Below, one piece after another: positions 25,238 to 35,121 of a stretch of 64,000 bases of DNA; within the stretch, counting starts at the first letter, position 1; the number at the start of each line of letters is the position of its first letter. Both the position numbers and the translations under genes were made by a program. Below the pieces are notes generated by a model. That model saw only the letters and a program-made list of their open reading frames with translations. It searched no databases and was not told the origin of the DNA. Source of the DNA: Clostridia bacterium. Lineage in GTDB: Bacteria; Bacillota; Clostridia; Lachnospirales; Lachnospiraceae. Location of the stretch: positions 1-64,000 of the forward strand of contig CAJTAK010000018.1 in NCBI GenBank assembly GCA_910574255.1. Direction: 5' to 3'.

Positions 25238-26671
25238 ATGAAACAAAAACCACTGAAAAAGGTAATTATATGTATTATATTGGGAGCTCTGCTCTACTTG
25301 ATTGTGGGATCCACAGCTCCTTTTCTGCATTTTCCGGAAATCACTTCGGAGACAATGGCAGACTTTGATACGGCCGCCTTTCGGCGGGGCGTCCCCGGGG
25401 TTGACAGGGCAGCGATCCTTGAGACAAATGAAAGTGCCTGGGAGGAACGAATCCGCCTGCTTTCAAAGGCACAGAAGCGAGTGATTCTTTCCACCTTTGA
25501 CATGCGTCCTGACGAGAGTACAAAAGATATTTTGGCCATATTACTTGCCAGGGCGGAGAAAGGCGTTCAGGTTCGGATTCTGGTAGACGGATTCAGCGGC
25601 GCCATACGAATGGAGGGACAGGAGTTGTTCTATGCCCTTTCCTCCCATCCAAATGTGGAGATCCGCATTTACAATCCTTTAAATCCTTTATTACCCTGGA
25701 AGCTTCAGGGACGGATGCACGATAAATATGTTATTGTGGATGACAGGGCTTACATTCTTGGAGGCCGCAATACGTTTGACTATTTTATCGGCAATTATAC
25801 GGACAAAAATGTGAGCCGTGATCGGGAAGTTCTTATTTTTAATACGGAGCCAGGAAGCGGGGAAACCTCGATTCATGAGTTGGCGGCTTATTTTGAAAGC
25901 GTCTGGAACCTGGAAGTGTGCAAGCCTTTCCATAATACGGAAGGTTTGGCAGAGAAAGCGAAAGTACGAGAGCAGAGAACAATGCTGGCTGCCCGTTATG
26001 AACAGCTTTTGAATGACTATCCTCAGCTTTTTGATGAAAGCTGGGATTACCAGGAACATACATATGCGGCAGGAAGCATTCATTTAATCTCTAATCCTAC
26101 GGAAATTTACGCCAAGGAGCCGGTGGTTTTTTGTAAGCTGACAGAGCTGATGAAAGGAGCCAGGGAACGAATCATAATTCAATCTCCCTATGTGGTTTGC
26201 AATGATTATATGTGCGAGCAGCTTTCCCTGTTAAAAGAAGCGGTTCCCAATACAAGGATTCTTTTAAATTCCGTAGAAAACGGCGATAATTTTGTGGCTT
26301 CCAGCGATTATATTCGAAACAAAAAGAAGATCATTGCCACAGGGATTCCCTTATATGAATATGACGGAGGAATCTCCAATCATGGAAAAAGCATTTTGAT
26401 TGATGATGATTTATCCATTATCGGATCCTACAACATGGATTTGCGAAGCTCTTATCTGGACACGGAATTGATGCTGGTGATTGAAAGCAAAGAGCTGAGT
26501 CAGGAGTTGGAGGGTTATATGAATGAAATGGCGGCAGACAGCCGAATGGTACTCCCAGACGGTTCCTATGAGGTGCCTGACCACATAACGGTAGAAAAGG
26601 TTCCCCTTTGGAAACGTATGGCATGGGGGATTGTCGGCTTTCTTTTACAGCCTTTCCGTATGCTGATCTGA
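25238..26671 (+). CDS. phospholipase D-family protein (cardiolipin synthase-like)
   Basis: 477 aa. N-terminal membrane segment (~8-28). Two HKD motifs: HDKYVIVDDRAYILGGRN (~161) and HGKSILIDDDLSIIGSYNMD (~388), so both halves of the active site are present. Unlike housekeeping cardiolipin synthases it has one membrane anchor and a long insert between the motifs, so phosphatidyl transfer or hydrolysis at the outer face of the membrane is inferred. Ribosome site AAGGAGCAGGAG. Probably co-transcribed with the next gene. Confidence 0.88.
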   Translation: MKQKPLKKVIICIILGALLYLIVGSTAPFLHFPEITSETMADFDTAAFRRGVPGVDRAAILETNESAWEERIRLLSKAQKRVILSTFDMRPDESTKDILAILLARAEKGVQVRILVDGFSGAIRMEGQELFYALSSHPNVEIRIYNPLNPLLPWKLQGRMHDKYVIVDDRAYILGGRNTFDYFIGNYTDKNVSRDREVLIFNTEPGSGETSIHELAAYFESVWNLEVCKPFHNTEGLAEKAKVREQRTMLAARYEQLLNDYPQLFDESWDYQEHTYAAGSIHLISNPTEIYAKEPVVFCKLTELMKGARERIIIQSPYVVCNDYMCEQLSLLKEAVPNTRILLNSVENGDNFVASSDYIRNKKKIIATGIPLYEYDGGISNHGKSILIDDDLSIIGSYNMDLRSSYLDTELMLVIESKELSQELEGYMNEMAADSRMVLPDGSYEVPDHITVEKVPLWKRMAWGIVGFLLQPFRMLI

Positions 26672-26702
26672 TGGGGAAGGCAACTTACAGGAGCATTAAC
26701 AA

Positions 26703-27461
26703 ATGAATAAAAAGAATTTATTTCATTTTATACTTGGCTTGATTTTTATTGCCATCCTGGTTCTTGAGTCACATTTTCATGGTATTAATTCATTGCTGAT
26801 GAAACATTTGGATTCGGCTGCAAAAGATTATTTTGGAGAAGAGACGGAACTTATGGACATGAATAAAAGCATGTATACTTACCGTACCTATAGTGTTCAT
26901 GAGCCTGAAAGGGAGGTCTGTTTTTGGACCGTACGAAAAAACTTCCGGGAAAATAATCTGTCAGAGCAGCTAATGAAAATAGATGCCTTTGATTTTTGGT
27001 CGCATAAGGATCGGAATGTCTTATTCGCAAGTCCTTATGAGTCTTGGGCAGGCATAGAGAAAGCAGCTTTAGAAGAAGCGGCGGAAACGGCAGCAGACGC
27101 AAGGGCTCTTCCAATGTATTTAAGCTTTTCTATTGCTTCCAAAGAAGAGCTTTTCACATGTGCCGCTGAAATTGAGGAATGGATGATTTATGCTCTGGAG
27201 GATAACAGATACCTTTTGACGGGGGATTCCAAAGAAGGAGTTTGGAAATCACCTCTGCATGAATTTCAGGTTTGCATAGAGGATAGAAGCTTTTGGATAG
27301 ATTTCTCAAATATCTGGATTGGAAAAGACGTACCTTATAATTTTACGGAAGCATTGACAGAACTGATGGAACAAAAATATGACGAGCTTTTTCCGCCGGC
27401 ATTTGAGAATGAAGCTTCAGCAGAAATCAGCAAGCCGGAAAAATTGGAAAGTGGAAATTGA
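26703..27461 (+). CDS. hypothetical membrane-anchored protein
   Basis: 252 aa with an N-terminal hydrophobic segment (FHFILGLIFIAILVLES, ~6-22) and an otherwise soluble, acidic domain with conserved-looking aromatic residues; no family recognised. The extracellular side is inferred from the anchor. It follows the phospholipase D-like gene by 31 nt, so a shared operon is likely. Ribosome site CAGGAG. Confidence 0.7.
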   Translation: MNKKNLFHFILGLIFIAILVLESHFHGINSLLMKHLDSAAKDYFGEETELMDMNKSMYTYRTYSVHEPEREVCFWTVRKNFRENNLSEQLMKIDAFDFWSHKDRNVLFASPYESWAGIEKAALEEAAETAADARALPMYLSFSIASKEELFTCAAEIEEWMIYALEDNRYLLTGDSKEGVWKSPLHEFQVCIEDRSFWIDFSNIWIGKDVPYNFTEALTELMEQKYDELFPPAFENEASAEISKPEKLESGN

Positions 27462-27597
27462 TTTTCAAGATGAGAATCATGGATGCATTGCGGGAATTTA
27501 TAGTGATATGGAAGTCAATCAATATAAGAAAAATATCTATGTCACGGAGGATGGGGGAAAAACTTTTGTTTTAACAGGGGAGGGACAGCCTCGATAA
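27451..27597 (+). pseudogene. fragment of a BNR/sialidase-like repeat protein
   Basis: In a second frame overlapping the end of the previous gene: VEIDFQDENHGCIAGIYSD ... IYVTEDGGKTFVLTGEG. S/T-x-D-G-G-x-T-F is the Asp-box (BNR) motif. No start codon of its own and only ~48 residues, so it is a remnant cut off at the left by the end of the upstream gene and at the right by the second Rpn module copy. Confidence 0.5.
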
Positions 27598-28309
27598 ATA
27601 GTATTTGTATCAGAGGGTGTAAAATCTTTTGGAGAATGAAAGAAGTTACACCCTTTTATTTTAGAAGAAGTAAGACTGGAATTAGGAGAAATTAGGAGTG
27701 CAGTCGTGTATACTGACCTCATCAAAGAATTCAAAGAAATTTCGGACATTTCTGTCAGAAAAATCCAGAAGATAACAAGTAATTTTAAGAGCTGATTTTA
27801 GGAAGAAGAAAGATATTGTATCAATTAGGGAAATCTTTTATAATGGGAGTAATCATACTGTTGTCAGTATGCTTCTGCCTACTCATATAAGGCGAGAACA
27901 CAAAGAGGATAAGCTGGAGATACATATTCTGGAGCTTCCTAAGCTTAAAGAGAGGAACTATCCGGAAACCGAGGTTTTGAACTGGGCCCGTTTTTTCAAT
28001 GCAGAGCATAAGGAGGAATTTGAGATGGCGGCAGAAGCAAGTCCATATATCGAAAGAGCCTATGAGAGGTTGACGCAGCTTAGTGGGGATGAGATGAAGC
28101 GTTTGGAATACGAAGCCCGTGAAAAGGCTATCCGTGACCACAATTATCTGATGAAATATAATCTGGAGCTGGGGATGAAGAAAGGCATGGAGGAAGGTCG
28201 GAAAAAGGGGTTGGAAGAAGGGCGAAGAGAAGGTATAGAGCAAGGGGCTAAAGCATTACAGGATAGAACTGACAAACAAAAGACTTCCTATGGATACAAA
28301 AAAGATATA
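27595..28309 (+). mobile_element. Rpn-type module, copy 2 (internally deleted)
   Basis: Aligns with 20321-21979 at both edges but is less than half the length. The segment between TCATACTGTTGTCAG and the C-T-C-A-T after LLPT is missing, together with the tandem repeats and start codon. A further ~306 bp is missing between two copies of GATAAGCTGG (21103-21112 and 21409-21418 in copy 1, single at 27908-27917 here), the signature of a direct-repeat deletion. Confidence 0.75.
27869..28309 (+). pseudogene. decayed Rpn-family nuclease
   Basis: The frame reads LLPTHIRREHKEDKL directly into EIHILELPKLKERNYPETEVLNWARFF, skipping the nuclease core (D..ExQ) present in the copy at 20932. The C-terminal KKGMEEGRKKG tail is kept but shortened. 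It runs on into the start of the next gene. No catalytic residues remain, so it should be inactive. Confidence 0.85.
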
Positions 28310-28325
28310 GATAAGGAGACCGGCT

Positions 28326-29570
28326 ATGAATTACGATTTTGACAAACGAATCGATCGCAGAGGGACAAACTCCCTGAAATGGAATGTACCGAAAGAAGAG
28401 CTTCCCATGTGGGTGGCGGATATGGACTTTGAGACGGCTCCGGAGATTCAAAAAGCCATTATGGAGCGGGCAGCCCATGGTGTATTCGGATATTCCATCG
28501 TTTCCAAGGAGTGGAACAGCGCCTATGTGAGCTGGTGGGAGCGCCGCCATAGCTTTCATATGGATCCGGACTGGCTGCTTTTTTGCAGCGGAGTGATCCC
28601 GGCTGTTTCCGGTGTCATAGGCAGACTGATGAAAGAGGATGAGAAGATCCTGATCCAGCCGCCGGTTTACAATGGTTTTTATCATGTAATAAAGAGAAGC
28701 AAAAAAGCACTTGTGGAAAATCCATTGGTGTATAACGGAAAATCATATGAGATGGATTATGCGGATCTGGAACAAAAGCTTGCGGATCCCAAGGTTTCCC
28801 TTATGCTGCTGTGCAATCCCCAGAATCCGTCCGGACGGATTTGGACGAAGGAAGAGCTTCTGCAGGTTGGAGAACTGTGTGCAAAATATCATGTAACCGT
28901 TGTTTCGGATGAAATCCACTGTGACATTACGGATCCAGGCTGCCGCTATACGCCTTTTGCATCAGTCTCGGATGCCTGTCGGGATAACAGTATCACCTGC
29001 ATTGCCCCTACCAAGACCTTCAATCTGGCAGGGCTTAAAACTGCGGCTGTGGTAATTTCGAATAAAGAGCTTCGAAAACAGGTGCGAAAAGGCATTCAGG
29101 CCAATGAAGCCTCTGAACCGGATTCATTTTCTGTGGAAGCGGCAATTGCGGCATTTACCAAAGGGGAACCCTGGCTGGAGGCTTTGCGAGCATATATTTG
29201 GGAAAATAAAAAATGTGTGGAGGATTTTCTAAAAAAAGAGCTTCCTTGGGTGCATATGATTTCCGGGAAAGCCTCTTACCTTGTATGGCTGGAATATTCC
29301 GCATTAGACAGAATCCATTCATCCCAAAACCTGGAGCAAGATGAGATGCCGGCTGAAACGAAGGAGAGGGAAGAGAATAACAGAAACTTTGCCGGCTTTT
29401 TGAGGAAACATGCCGGATTGTATCTGATGGATGGAAGGGAATACGGCGAAAATGGCAGCTCTTTCCTGCGGATGAATATCGGCTGTCCCAGAAGCTATGT
29501 AACAGAAGGACTTACCCGTTTAAAAAAGGGCGCGGAGTTATTTAAAAGCATGAATGAAATGAGAGATTGA
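28326..29570 (+). CDS. patB: MalY/PatB-family PLP-dependent C-S lyase/aminotransferase
   Basis: 414 aa. Family start YDFDKRIDRRGTNSLKWN and LPMWVADMDFETAPEI; PLP Lys in CIAPTKTFNLAGLKTA (~238), Asp in VVSDEIHCDI (~199), Arg in SFLRMNIGCPR (~386). MalY/PatB enzymes cleave cystathionine or cysteine conjugates to homocysteine/thiols, pyruvate and ammonia. An insertion before FAGFLRKHAG (residues ~338-353) is longer than usual. Ribosome site AAGGAGA lies just right of the Rpn copy. Next gene starts 1 nt after the stop. Confidence 0.88.
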   Translation: MNYDFDKRIDRRGTNSLKWNVPKEELPMWVADMDFETAPEIQKAIMERAAHGVFGYSIVSKEWNSAYVSWWERRHSFHMDPDWLLFCSGVIPAVSGVIGRLMKEDEKILIQPPVYNGFYHVIKRSKKALVENPLVYNGKSYEMDYADLEQKLADPKVSLMLLCNPQNPSGRIWTKEELLQVGELCAKYHVTVVSDEIHCDITDPGCRYTPFASVSDACRDNSITCIAPTKTFNLAGLKTAAVVISNKELRKQVRKGIQANEASEPDSFSVEAAIAAFTKGEPWLEALRAYIWENKKCVEDFLKKELPWVHMISGKASYLVWLEYSALDRIHSSQNLEQDEMPAETKEREENNRNFAGFLRKHAGLYLMDGREYGENGSSFLRMNIGCPRSYVTEGLTRLKKGAELFKSMNEMRD

Positions 29571-29571
29571 G

Positions 29572-30948
29572 ATGAAAAAGACACTCAAGCGCTGTGTTCT
29601 GGCGCTGTTGCTTCCAGGTATGTTAAACTTCATATTATTATCTGACGCAGCCAATCAGAGAATGGCCGCATCACAGGTGCCTCTTGTTATTCGGATTGGG
29701 CTTTTGATTACCCTTGCGGTATGCTTTGGTTTGCTCTACCTTGGACTTCTTGTTATGCCGGCTTTTGATTCCGTGAAAACGGGCCTGCGGGTTCGGATGA
29801 TGCTTGGAGGGCGAAGCCTGGTGTACGAAGGGCTCTATTCAATGGGGGCCCAGGCAGCGGTTTTTGTTATCTTTTACATACATAAGGCAGGCCCTTATGA
29901 CTTTAGCAATGGGATTCTAATTGCAAATGGAATTTTAGCGGTTGCGGGCGCTTTTCTGCTGATTGGAGTGGGAGCGCTGCGGATTTTCTGTACCTCCCGC
30001 CGGCTGAGCATTGGAAGACGTGTGGTGATGCTCCTTACCATGTGGATTCCGCTGGTGAATCTCTTTGTGCTCCTTTATGCATGCCGTCTGGTGTACGAGG
30101 AATACGATTTTGAACGGGAAAAGGTATTACTTCGGGAGCTGCGGGTGGATTCGGAGCTTTGCAGGACCCGTTATCCCCTGCTGATGGTTCACGGAGTTGG
30201 TTTTCGGGATCTAAGATATTTCAACTACTGGGGCCGGATTCCGGCGGAGCTTAGGCGAAACGGCGCTGTTATCTATTATGGCAACCAGGAAGCATTTGGA
30301 ACCATAGCCTACAATGGAGAGGATATTCGAAAAAGAATTTATGAGATTATGGAGGAAACGAAAGCAGAGAAGGTGAATATCATTGCCCATTCCAAGGGCG
30401 GGCTGGATGCCCGCTATGCCATTTCCACCTTGAAAATGGCTCCTTATGTGGCATCCTTAACTACGATGAGCACGCCTCACCGAGGATGCCGATTTGTGGA
30501 CTATGCCTGCCGTCTTCCGGAGGGGCTTTACCGCTTTGTGGCAGGCTGCTTTGACCGAACCTTTGGAAAATTCGGAGATCGGAATCCGGACTTCTATACG
30601 GCAACCCGCCAATTTTCTACAAAAGCCAGTGCTGAATTTAATAAGCAAACACCAGATGCGCCGGGGGTTTACTATCAAAGCTATGCTTCAAAAATGAAAT
30701 ATCCCTGGAGCCATCTTCTCCTTTCTGTTCCATGGTGCATGATTCGCCCTTTGGAGGGAGACAATGACGGGCTGGTCAGCACGTATTCTGCCAAATGGGG
30801 AGAATTTAAGGGTATTTTTGCCAATCAGAGGATGCGAGGCATTTCCCATGGGGATATGATTGACCTGAAACGGCAGGATTACAAGGGCTTTGATGTGGCG
30901 GAGGCTTATGTGCAGATTGTGGCGGAGCTTAAAGAGAAGGGCTTTTAA
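29572..30948 (+). CDS. membrane-anchored lipase/esterase (alpha/beta hydrolase)
   Basis: 458 aa. Five or so N-terminal hydrophobic segments in the first 170 residues, then an alpha/beta hydrolase domain: YPLLMVHGVGFRDLRYFNYWG (oxyanion region), nucleophile Ser in IIAHSKGGLDARYAI (~277), late Asp in EGDNDGLVS and His in GISHGDMIDL. The lid/core resembles triacylglycerol lipases. The membrane part is unusual for this family. Co-transcribed with the PatB-like gene and the ABC genes that follow. Confidence 0.85.
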   Translation: MKKTLKRCVLALLLPGMLNFILLSDAANQRMAASQVPLVIRIGLLITLAVCFGLLYLGLLVMPAFDSVKTGLRVRMMLGGRSLVYEGLYSMGAQAAVFVIFYIHKAGPYDFSNGILIANGILAVAGAFLLIGVGALRIFCTSRRLSIGRRVVMLLTMWIPLVNLFVLLYACRLVYEEYDFEREKVLLRELRVDSELCRTRYPLLMVHGVGFRDLRYFNYWGRIPAELRRNGAVIYYGNQEAFGTIAYNGEDIRKRIYEIMEETKAEKVNIIAHSKGGLDARYAISTLKMAPYVASLTTMSTPHRGCRFVDYACRLPEGLYRFVAGCFDRTFGKFGDRNPDFYTATRQFSTKASAEFNKQTPDAPGVYYQSYASKMKYPWSHLLLSVPWCMIRPLEGDNDGLVSTYSAKWGEFKGIFANQRMRGISHGDMIDLKRQDYKGFDVAEAYVQIVAELKEKGF

Positions 30949-30953
30949 AAGAG

Positions 30954-32303
30954 ATGAAGAAAATTTATTTCGCTCTAATTGATAAAAGACTGGAAACGGC
31001 AAAGTGGGTTCTGTATGGCCTGCTTATCTTATGCTATCCGTGGATAGTTCGGATTTCGGAAGCAATGACGGGACAGAGATTCGGTAGCTCGGATCAGATT
31101 TATATATGCAGAATCAGCTTTCTTTTCCTTCTTTGTGCTATGGTTGCACTAGCCTGTTATCAATGGGTTTCTTTTTTGAAAAAGTATTGGGAAAGCTTAA
31201 CGCTGTTGGGCATATCCGGACTGAAAAGCTTTCTTTTATTTTTGTCCGTGAATACAGAGATTCTCTTTTTACAGATTTATGGGGGAACGGTGCTTTTTCA
31301 GATGCAGGGAATCGGATTAAGCTATGCCCTGTCGGTTCAGGTGGTTTATGGGATCTTTGTCTGTGGGATGGGAATGCTTCTGGGACTTAAGGCTCATGGG
31401 AAAATTCTGACTTTCTTAAGTGCCGGGGGGATTGGTGTCACAGCCATTTTTCTTAGGCTTGGATGCATAAACTATCATGCAGTGTACGGGTGGGTGATGG
31501 GAGAGGGGATTGGCGAAGGTTTATTTTCAGAGAATTCTTCTGTTGCAATGCTGCTTTTGATTCTGTCGCTGTCCATTGTATGGATAGGAGTATACCTGTA
31601 TAAATCGGCAGATATGTCGGTAATCGCCGGCTCCTTTCGCTTTTTTCCAAAAGGGCATAAGCTGCATTTTAAGATATTCCCCTATAGAAAGGGCAGAGCT
31701 TGTTCGGCAAAATATAACCAAGGGGCACACCATAATAGAAGTCCCTTTGGGATGGGTGGACATGGCCCGGCAAGGTATCTCTGGATGTATCGAAACAGGG
31801 AGTTTCTTTTCTGGAAGCTGTGTTCCATGGTATTCTTTGCTTTGACCTGCTGCCTTGGAGACAGTTCCTTTGGGGTCTTTTTTACGGCTTATGGGATTTG
31901 TTTGATTACAGCATTTTTTTTTAAGGATATCTACAGTCTTGAACAGAAAAAGTTCCTCATTTATTTTATGTCGGATTATCCATACGGAAAATTTTTTTTG
32001 GACTTGGTGAAGGAAGGGATATACCTTTTGGGAGATAATCTTTTTTTGGTACTGATTCTTGTTCGCCTCCGGAATCTCGCAGATTGTATTACATTCCTTT
32101 TGCTGGGGGCCGCTGTTTTGAGCATTTCCATCTTTGTAAATGCCGGTCTTTTTGCAAAATATCCGAAACGTCAGCATCAGTTAAGGGTCTTTATGGTATT
32201 GATAAATCTGCATCTTCCGATAGGGAATTTGATTTTTCTGTATCAATGGATTCGGCAGGGAAAGAGGAATTGGGAGCATTTAAGCTATGAACAAAGATTG
32301 TGA
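30954..32303 (+). CDS. ABC transporter membrane protein
   Basis: 449 aa, about ten hydrophobic segments spread over the length (for example ~18-36, 50-70, 82-104, 118-140, 146-168, 188-208, then ~290-320, 340-395 and 405-435). No family signature that I recognise, but it overlaps the start of an ABC ATPase gene by 17 nt and is of the right size and topology for an exporter permease. Substrate unknown. Confidence 0.75.
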   Translation: MKKIYFALIDKRLETAKWVLYGLLILCYPWIVRISEAMTGQRFGSSDQIYICRISFLFLLCAMVALACYQWVSFLKKYWESLTLLGISGLKSFLLFLSVNTEILFLQIYGGTVLFQMQGIGLSYALSVQVVYGIFVCGMGMLLGLKAHGKILTFLSAGGIGVTAIFLRLGCINYHAVYGWVMGEGIGEGLFSENSSVAMLLLILSLSIVWIGVYLYKSADMSVIAGSFRFFPKGHKLHFKIFPYRKGRACSAKYNQGAHHNRSPFGMGGHGPARYLWMYRNREFLFWKLCSMVFFALTCCLGDSSFGVFFTAYGICLITAFFFKDIYSLEQKKFLIYFMSDYPYGKFFLDLVKEGIYLLGDNLFLVLILVRLRNLADCITFLLLGAAVLSISIFVNAGLFAKYPKRQHQLRVFMVLINLHLPIGNLIFLYQWIRQGKRNWEHLSYEQRL

Positions 32304-32997
32304 CTTGATTTTAGAGCATGTAACGAAATTGTATGGCAAAGGCCGCGGGATTCAGGATTTGTCCGTGAGGCTTTCGGCAGGGGAGATTGCGGCATTTATC
32401 GGCCCGAATGGTGTCGGAAAGACAACCCTTGTAAAGGCTGTGGCGGGGCTGCTTCCCATATCAGAGGGAAGTATCTGTTTGTGGGGGCAAAGTGTGGGGG
32501 AGCGTTCCGTTAGAGCCGGCATTGGTTATATGCAGAGCGACATCAGCTTTTATGAAAAAATGACAGTGTACGAGGTTTTAGAGTTTATTTGCCAGGTGAA
32601 ATTCGGCGGGAGCTTTTATGAGGAAATCGATCCATATCTGCGGAATTATCACTTATATGAACAGCGAAATTTCCGGATTCATCAGCTTTCTTTGGGAATG
32701 AAACGGAAGCTGTCTATTATTATGGCGCTTATTGGAGAGCCTGGATTGATTCTTTTGGATGAGCCGGAGAGCGGGGTGGATACTTATGGAATTATCCAAT
32801 TTAAAGCGGATTTGCTTGCCTGTGCCCGAAAGGGCAGTATTGTTATCCTGACCAGCCATGTGCTGGATTTGCTTGAGAAGGTATGTACACGGTGCATTTT
32901 TCTTAAGGATGGAAGAATAGCGGAGGATTTGCTGCTGACCAAAAATTCTATGGATTTGGAGCAGATTTATGAGAAGGTGTATGGGTATAAGATTTAA
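32287..32997 (+). CDS. ABC transporter ATP-binding protein
   Basis: 236 aa single ATPase domain. Walker A GPNGVGKTT (~38), Q-loop YMQSDISFYEKM, signature QLSLGMKRKLSIIMAL, Walker B LILLDEPESGVD, H-loop TSHVLDL. Closely matches the BcrA/NatA-type group but lacks a C-terminal extension. Pairs with the preceding membrane protein. Confidence 0.9.
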   Translation: MNKDCDLILEHVTKLYGKGRGIQDLSVRLSAGEIAAFIGPNGVGKTTLVKAVAGLLPISEGSICLWGQSVGERSVRAGIGYMQSDISFYEKMTVYEVLEFICQVKFGGSFYEEIDPYLRNYHLYEQRNFRIHQLSLGMKRKLSIIMALIGEPGLILLDEPESGVDTYGIIQFKADLLACARKGSIVILTSHVLDLLEKVCTRCIFLKDGRIAEDLLLTKNSMDLEQIYEKVYGYKI

Positions 32998-33024
32998 TTA
33001 TATTAAATATTCATAATATATATT

Positions 33025-33052
33025 TTACTTATATCAATAACCGTGCTAGAAT
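33025..33052 (+). promoter_or_regulatory. probable promoter of leuCD
   Basis: TTACTT (33025-33030), 16-bp spacer, TAGAAT (33047-33052). The leader to the ATG at 33117 is only ~60 nt, too short for a T-box. Confidence 0.5.
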
Positions 33053-33116
33053 ACACATAGAAAATTTAAAAGTCAGGGTGAAAGCCATATAGCAACTTAA
33101 AAAGGAGGAAGAAGCA

Positions 33117-34385
33117 ATGGGAATGACAATGACACAGAAGATCCTTGCGGCCCACGCAGGACTTTCGGAGGTAAAGGCCGGACAGCTCATTGAGGCGGAG
33201 CTGGATCTGGTTCTGGGAAATGACATTACAACGCCGGTGGCCATCCGTGAGATGGAGAAAATGAAAAACAAGGAAGTATTTCACAAGGATAAAATCGCCC
33301 TGGTTATGGACCATTTTATTCCCAATAAGGATATTAAATCTGCTGAAAACTGCAAGTGTGTCCGTGAGTTTGCCTGTAAGCATGAAGTAACCAACTACTT
33401 TGATGTTGGAGAGATGGGAATTGAGCATGCACTAGTTCCGGAGAAGGGCTTGGCGGTCGCCGGCGATTGTATTATCGGTGCGGATTCCCACACCTGTACC
33501 TATGGCGCATTGGGTGCATTTTCTACAGGAGTGGGAAGTACGGATATGGCCGCAGGCATGGCAATGGGAAAGGCCTGGTTCAAAGTGCCCTCTGCTATAA
33601 AATTCAATATTGTAGGAAAGCCCTCCAAATGGGTCAGCGGCAAGGATGTGATTCTGCACATTATCGGCATGATCGGTGTGGACGGAGCCCTCTACAAGTC
33701 CATGGAATTTGTGGGAGAGGGAATTAAGAATCTTACAATGGATGACCGCTTTACCATTGCAAATATGGCTATTGAGGCAGGCGGAAAGAACGGGATTTTC
33801 CCGGTGGACGATTTGGCCATTGCTTATATGAAGGAGCACTCCAAAAAGGAATATAAGATCTATGAGGCAGATACGGATGCGGAGTATGATGAGGAATATA
33901 CCATTGACTTGAGCACGTTGAAATCAACCGTAGCATTTCCGCATCTGCCGGAAAACACAAAGACTGTAGACGAGATAACAGAGGATGTAATGATAGACCA
34001 GGTGGTAATCGGCTCCTGTACCAATGGCCGTATGGATGACCTGCGGGCAGCCGCTGAGATTTTGAAAGGGCGTAAGGTGAAAAAGGGCCTGCGCTGCATT
34101 GTGATTCCCGGAACACAGAAGATTTATATGGACGCCATGGAAGAAGGACTGTTAAAGATCTTTATTGAGGCCGGAGCAGCAGTGAGCACGCCCACCTGCG
34201 GTCCCTGTCTGGGAGGCTACATGGGAATCCTGGCGGCGGGAGAGCGCTGTGTATCCACCACCAACCGGAACTTTGTGGGACGTATGGGACACGTGGATTC
34301 AGAAGTTTATCTGGCAAGCCCGGCGGTAGCGGCAGCCAGCGCAGTAACCGGTAAGATTTCTGCCCCGAAAGAGCTTGGAATGTAA
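33117..34385 (+). CDS. leuC: 3-isopropylmalate dehydratase large subunit
   Basis: 422 aa, the short HACN-type form. Aconitase-fold motifs: [33 protein letters not shown], the 4Fe-4S ligands in [12 protein letters not shown] and [11 protein letters not shown], and [11 protein letters not shown]. It isomerises 2-isopropylmalate to 3-isopropylmalate for leucine synthesis with the small subunit that follows. Start behind AAGGAGG. leuA and leuB are not in the window, so the pathway genes are split or this pair serves a related substrate such as citramalate-derived acids. Confidence 0.93.
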   Translation: MGMTMTQKILAAHAGLSEVKAGQLIEAELDLVLGNDITTPVAIREMEKMKNKEVFHKDKIALVMDHFIPNKDIKSAENCKCVREFACKHEVTNYFDVGEMGIEHALVPEKGLAVAGDCIIGADSHTCTYGALGAFSTGVGSTDMAAGMAMGKAWFKVPSAIKFNIVGKPSKWVSGKDVILHIIGMIGVDGALYKSMEFVGEGIKNLTMDDRFTIANMAIEAGGKNGIFPVDDLAIAYMKEHSKKEYKIYEADTDAEYDEEYTIDLSTLKSTVAFPHLPENTKTVDEITEDVMIDQVVIGSCTNGRMDDLRAAAEILKGRKVKKGLRCIVIPGTQKIYMDAMEEGLLKIFIEAGAAVSTPTCGPCLGGYMGILAAGERCVSTTNRNFVGRMGHVDSEVYLASPAVAAASAVTGKISAPKELGM

Positions 34386-34412
34386 ATATAGAACTGGAAT
34401 AGGAGAGTAATA

Positions 34413-34898
34413 ATGCAGGCAAAAGGAAGAGTATTTAAATATGGAGACAATGTAGACACAGATGTTATCATCCCCGCAAGATATCTGGCCATAGCAGATC
34501 CGAAGGAACTGGCAGAGCACTGCATGGAGGATATTGACAAAGAGTTTGTTCACAAGGTACAGCCAGGTGACATTATGGTGGCAAACAAGAACTTCGGCTG
34601 CGGTTCCTCCAGAGAGCACGCTCCTCTGGTCATCAAGGTATCCGGTGTTTCCTGCGTAATCGCAGAGACCTTTGCACGGATCTTCTACCGAAACGCCATC
34701 AACATCGGCCTTCCCATTATCGAGTGCCCCGAGGCCGCACAGGATATCAAGGACGGCGATGAGGTAGAGGTAGACTTTGACAGTGGAAAAATCTTCAACC
34801 GCACCACAGGAAAAGAGTACCAGGGCCAGGCTTTCCCGGAATTTATGCAGCGTATTATCAAGGCAGAGGGACTGATCAACTACATCAACGAGAAATAA
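34413..34898 (+). CDS. leuD: 3-isopropylmalate dehydratase small subunit
   Basis: 161 aa swivel domain: [31 protein letters not shown] (~67-79), [20 protein letters not shown]. Forms the heterodimer with LeuC. Start behind TAGGAG; 27 nt after leuC. The gene is followed 26 nt later by the large hairpin at 34925. Confidence 0.95.
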   Translation: MQAKGRVFKYGDNVDTDVIIPARYLAIADPKELAEHCMEDIDKEFVHKVQPGDIMVANKNFGCGSSREHAPLVIKVSGVSCVIAETFARIFYRNAINIGLPIIECPEAAQDIKDGDEVEVDFDSGKIFNRTTGKEYQGQAFPEFMQRIIKAEGLINYINEK

Positions 34899-34924
34899 GC
34901 CAACGAACCACTTCCCAATTCAGA

Positions 34925-35107
34925 GGTTCTGTGAGAAAGCAGGGCAGCCCCTCAGACTTTTTCCAATATCAAGTGTCCGGCTGTTTGCGAACGCTTTGTC
35001 TGATATTGGCGGACTATACGTCCGACAAGAGCAGACAAAGTGTACGCAAACCGTCCGAACACAGATATGGAAAAGTCTGAGGGGCTGCCCTGCTTTCTCA
35101 CAGAACC
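34925..35107. repeat. 183-bp near-perfect hairpin, family member A, between convergent genes
   Basis: Outer arms are 37 bp, perfectly complementary (GGTTCTGTGAGA... at 34925-34961; ...TCTCACAGAACC at 35071-35107). The inner part, with a few mismatches, continues to a 5-nt loop (35015-35019). The core (ATATCAAGTGTCCGG, TGTCTGATATTGGCGGAC on the left; GTCCGACAAGAGCAGACA, CCGTCCGAACAC on the right) is shared with 43081-43270, including the same internal mismatches, while outer and middle stems differ in sequence but pair in both. It should work as a two-way terminator for leuD and the chemoreceptor gene. Confidence 0.9.
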
Positions 35108-35121
35108 GACCCGCTCGCCAT

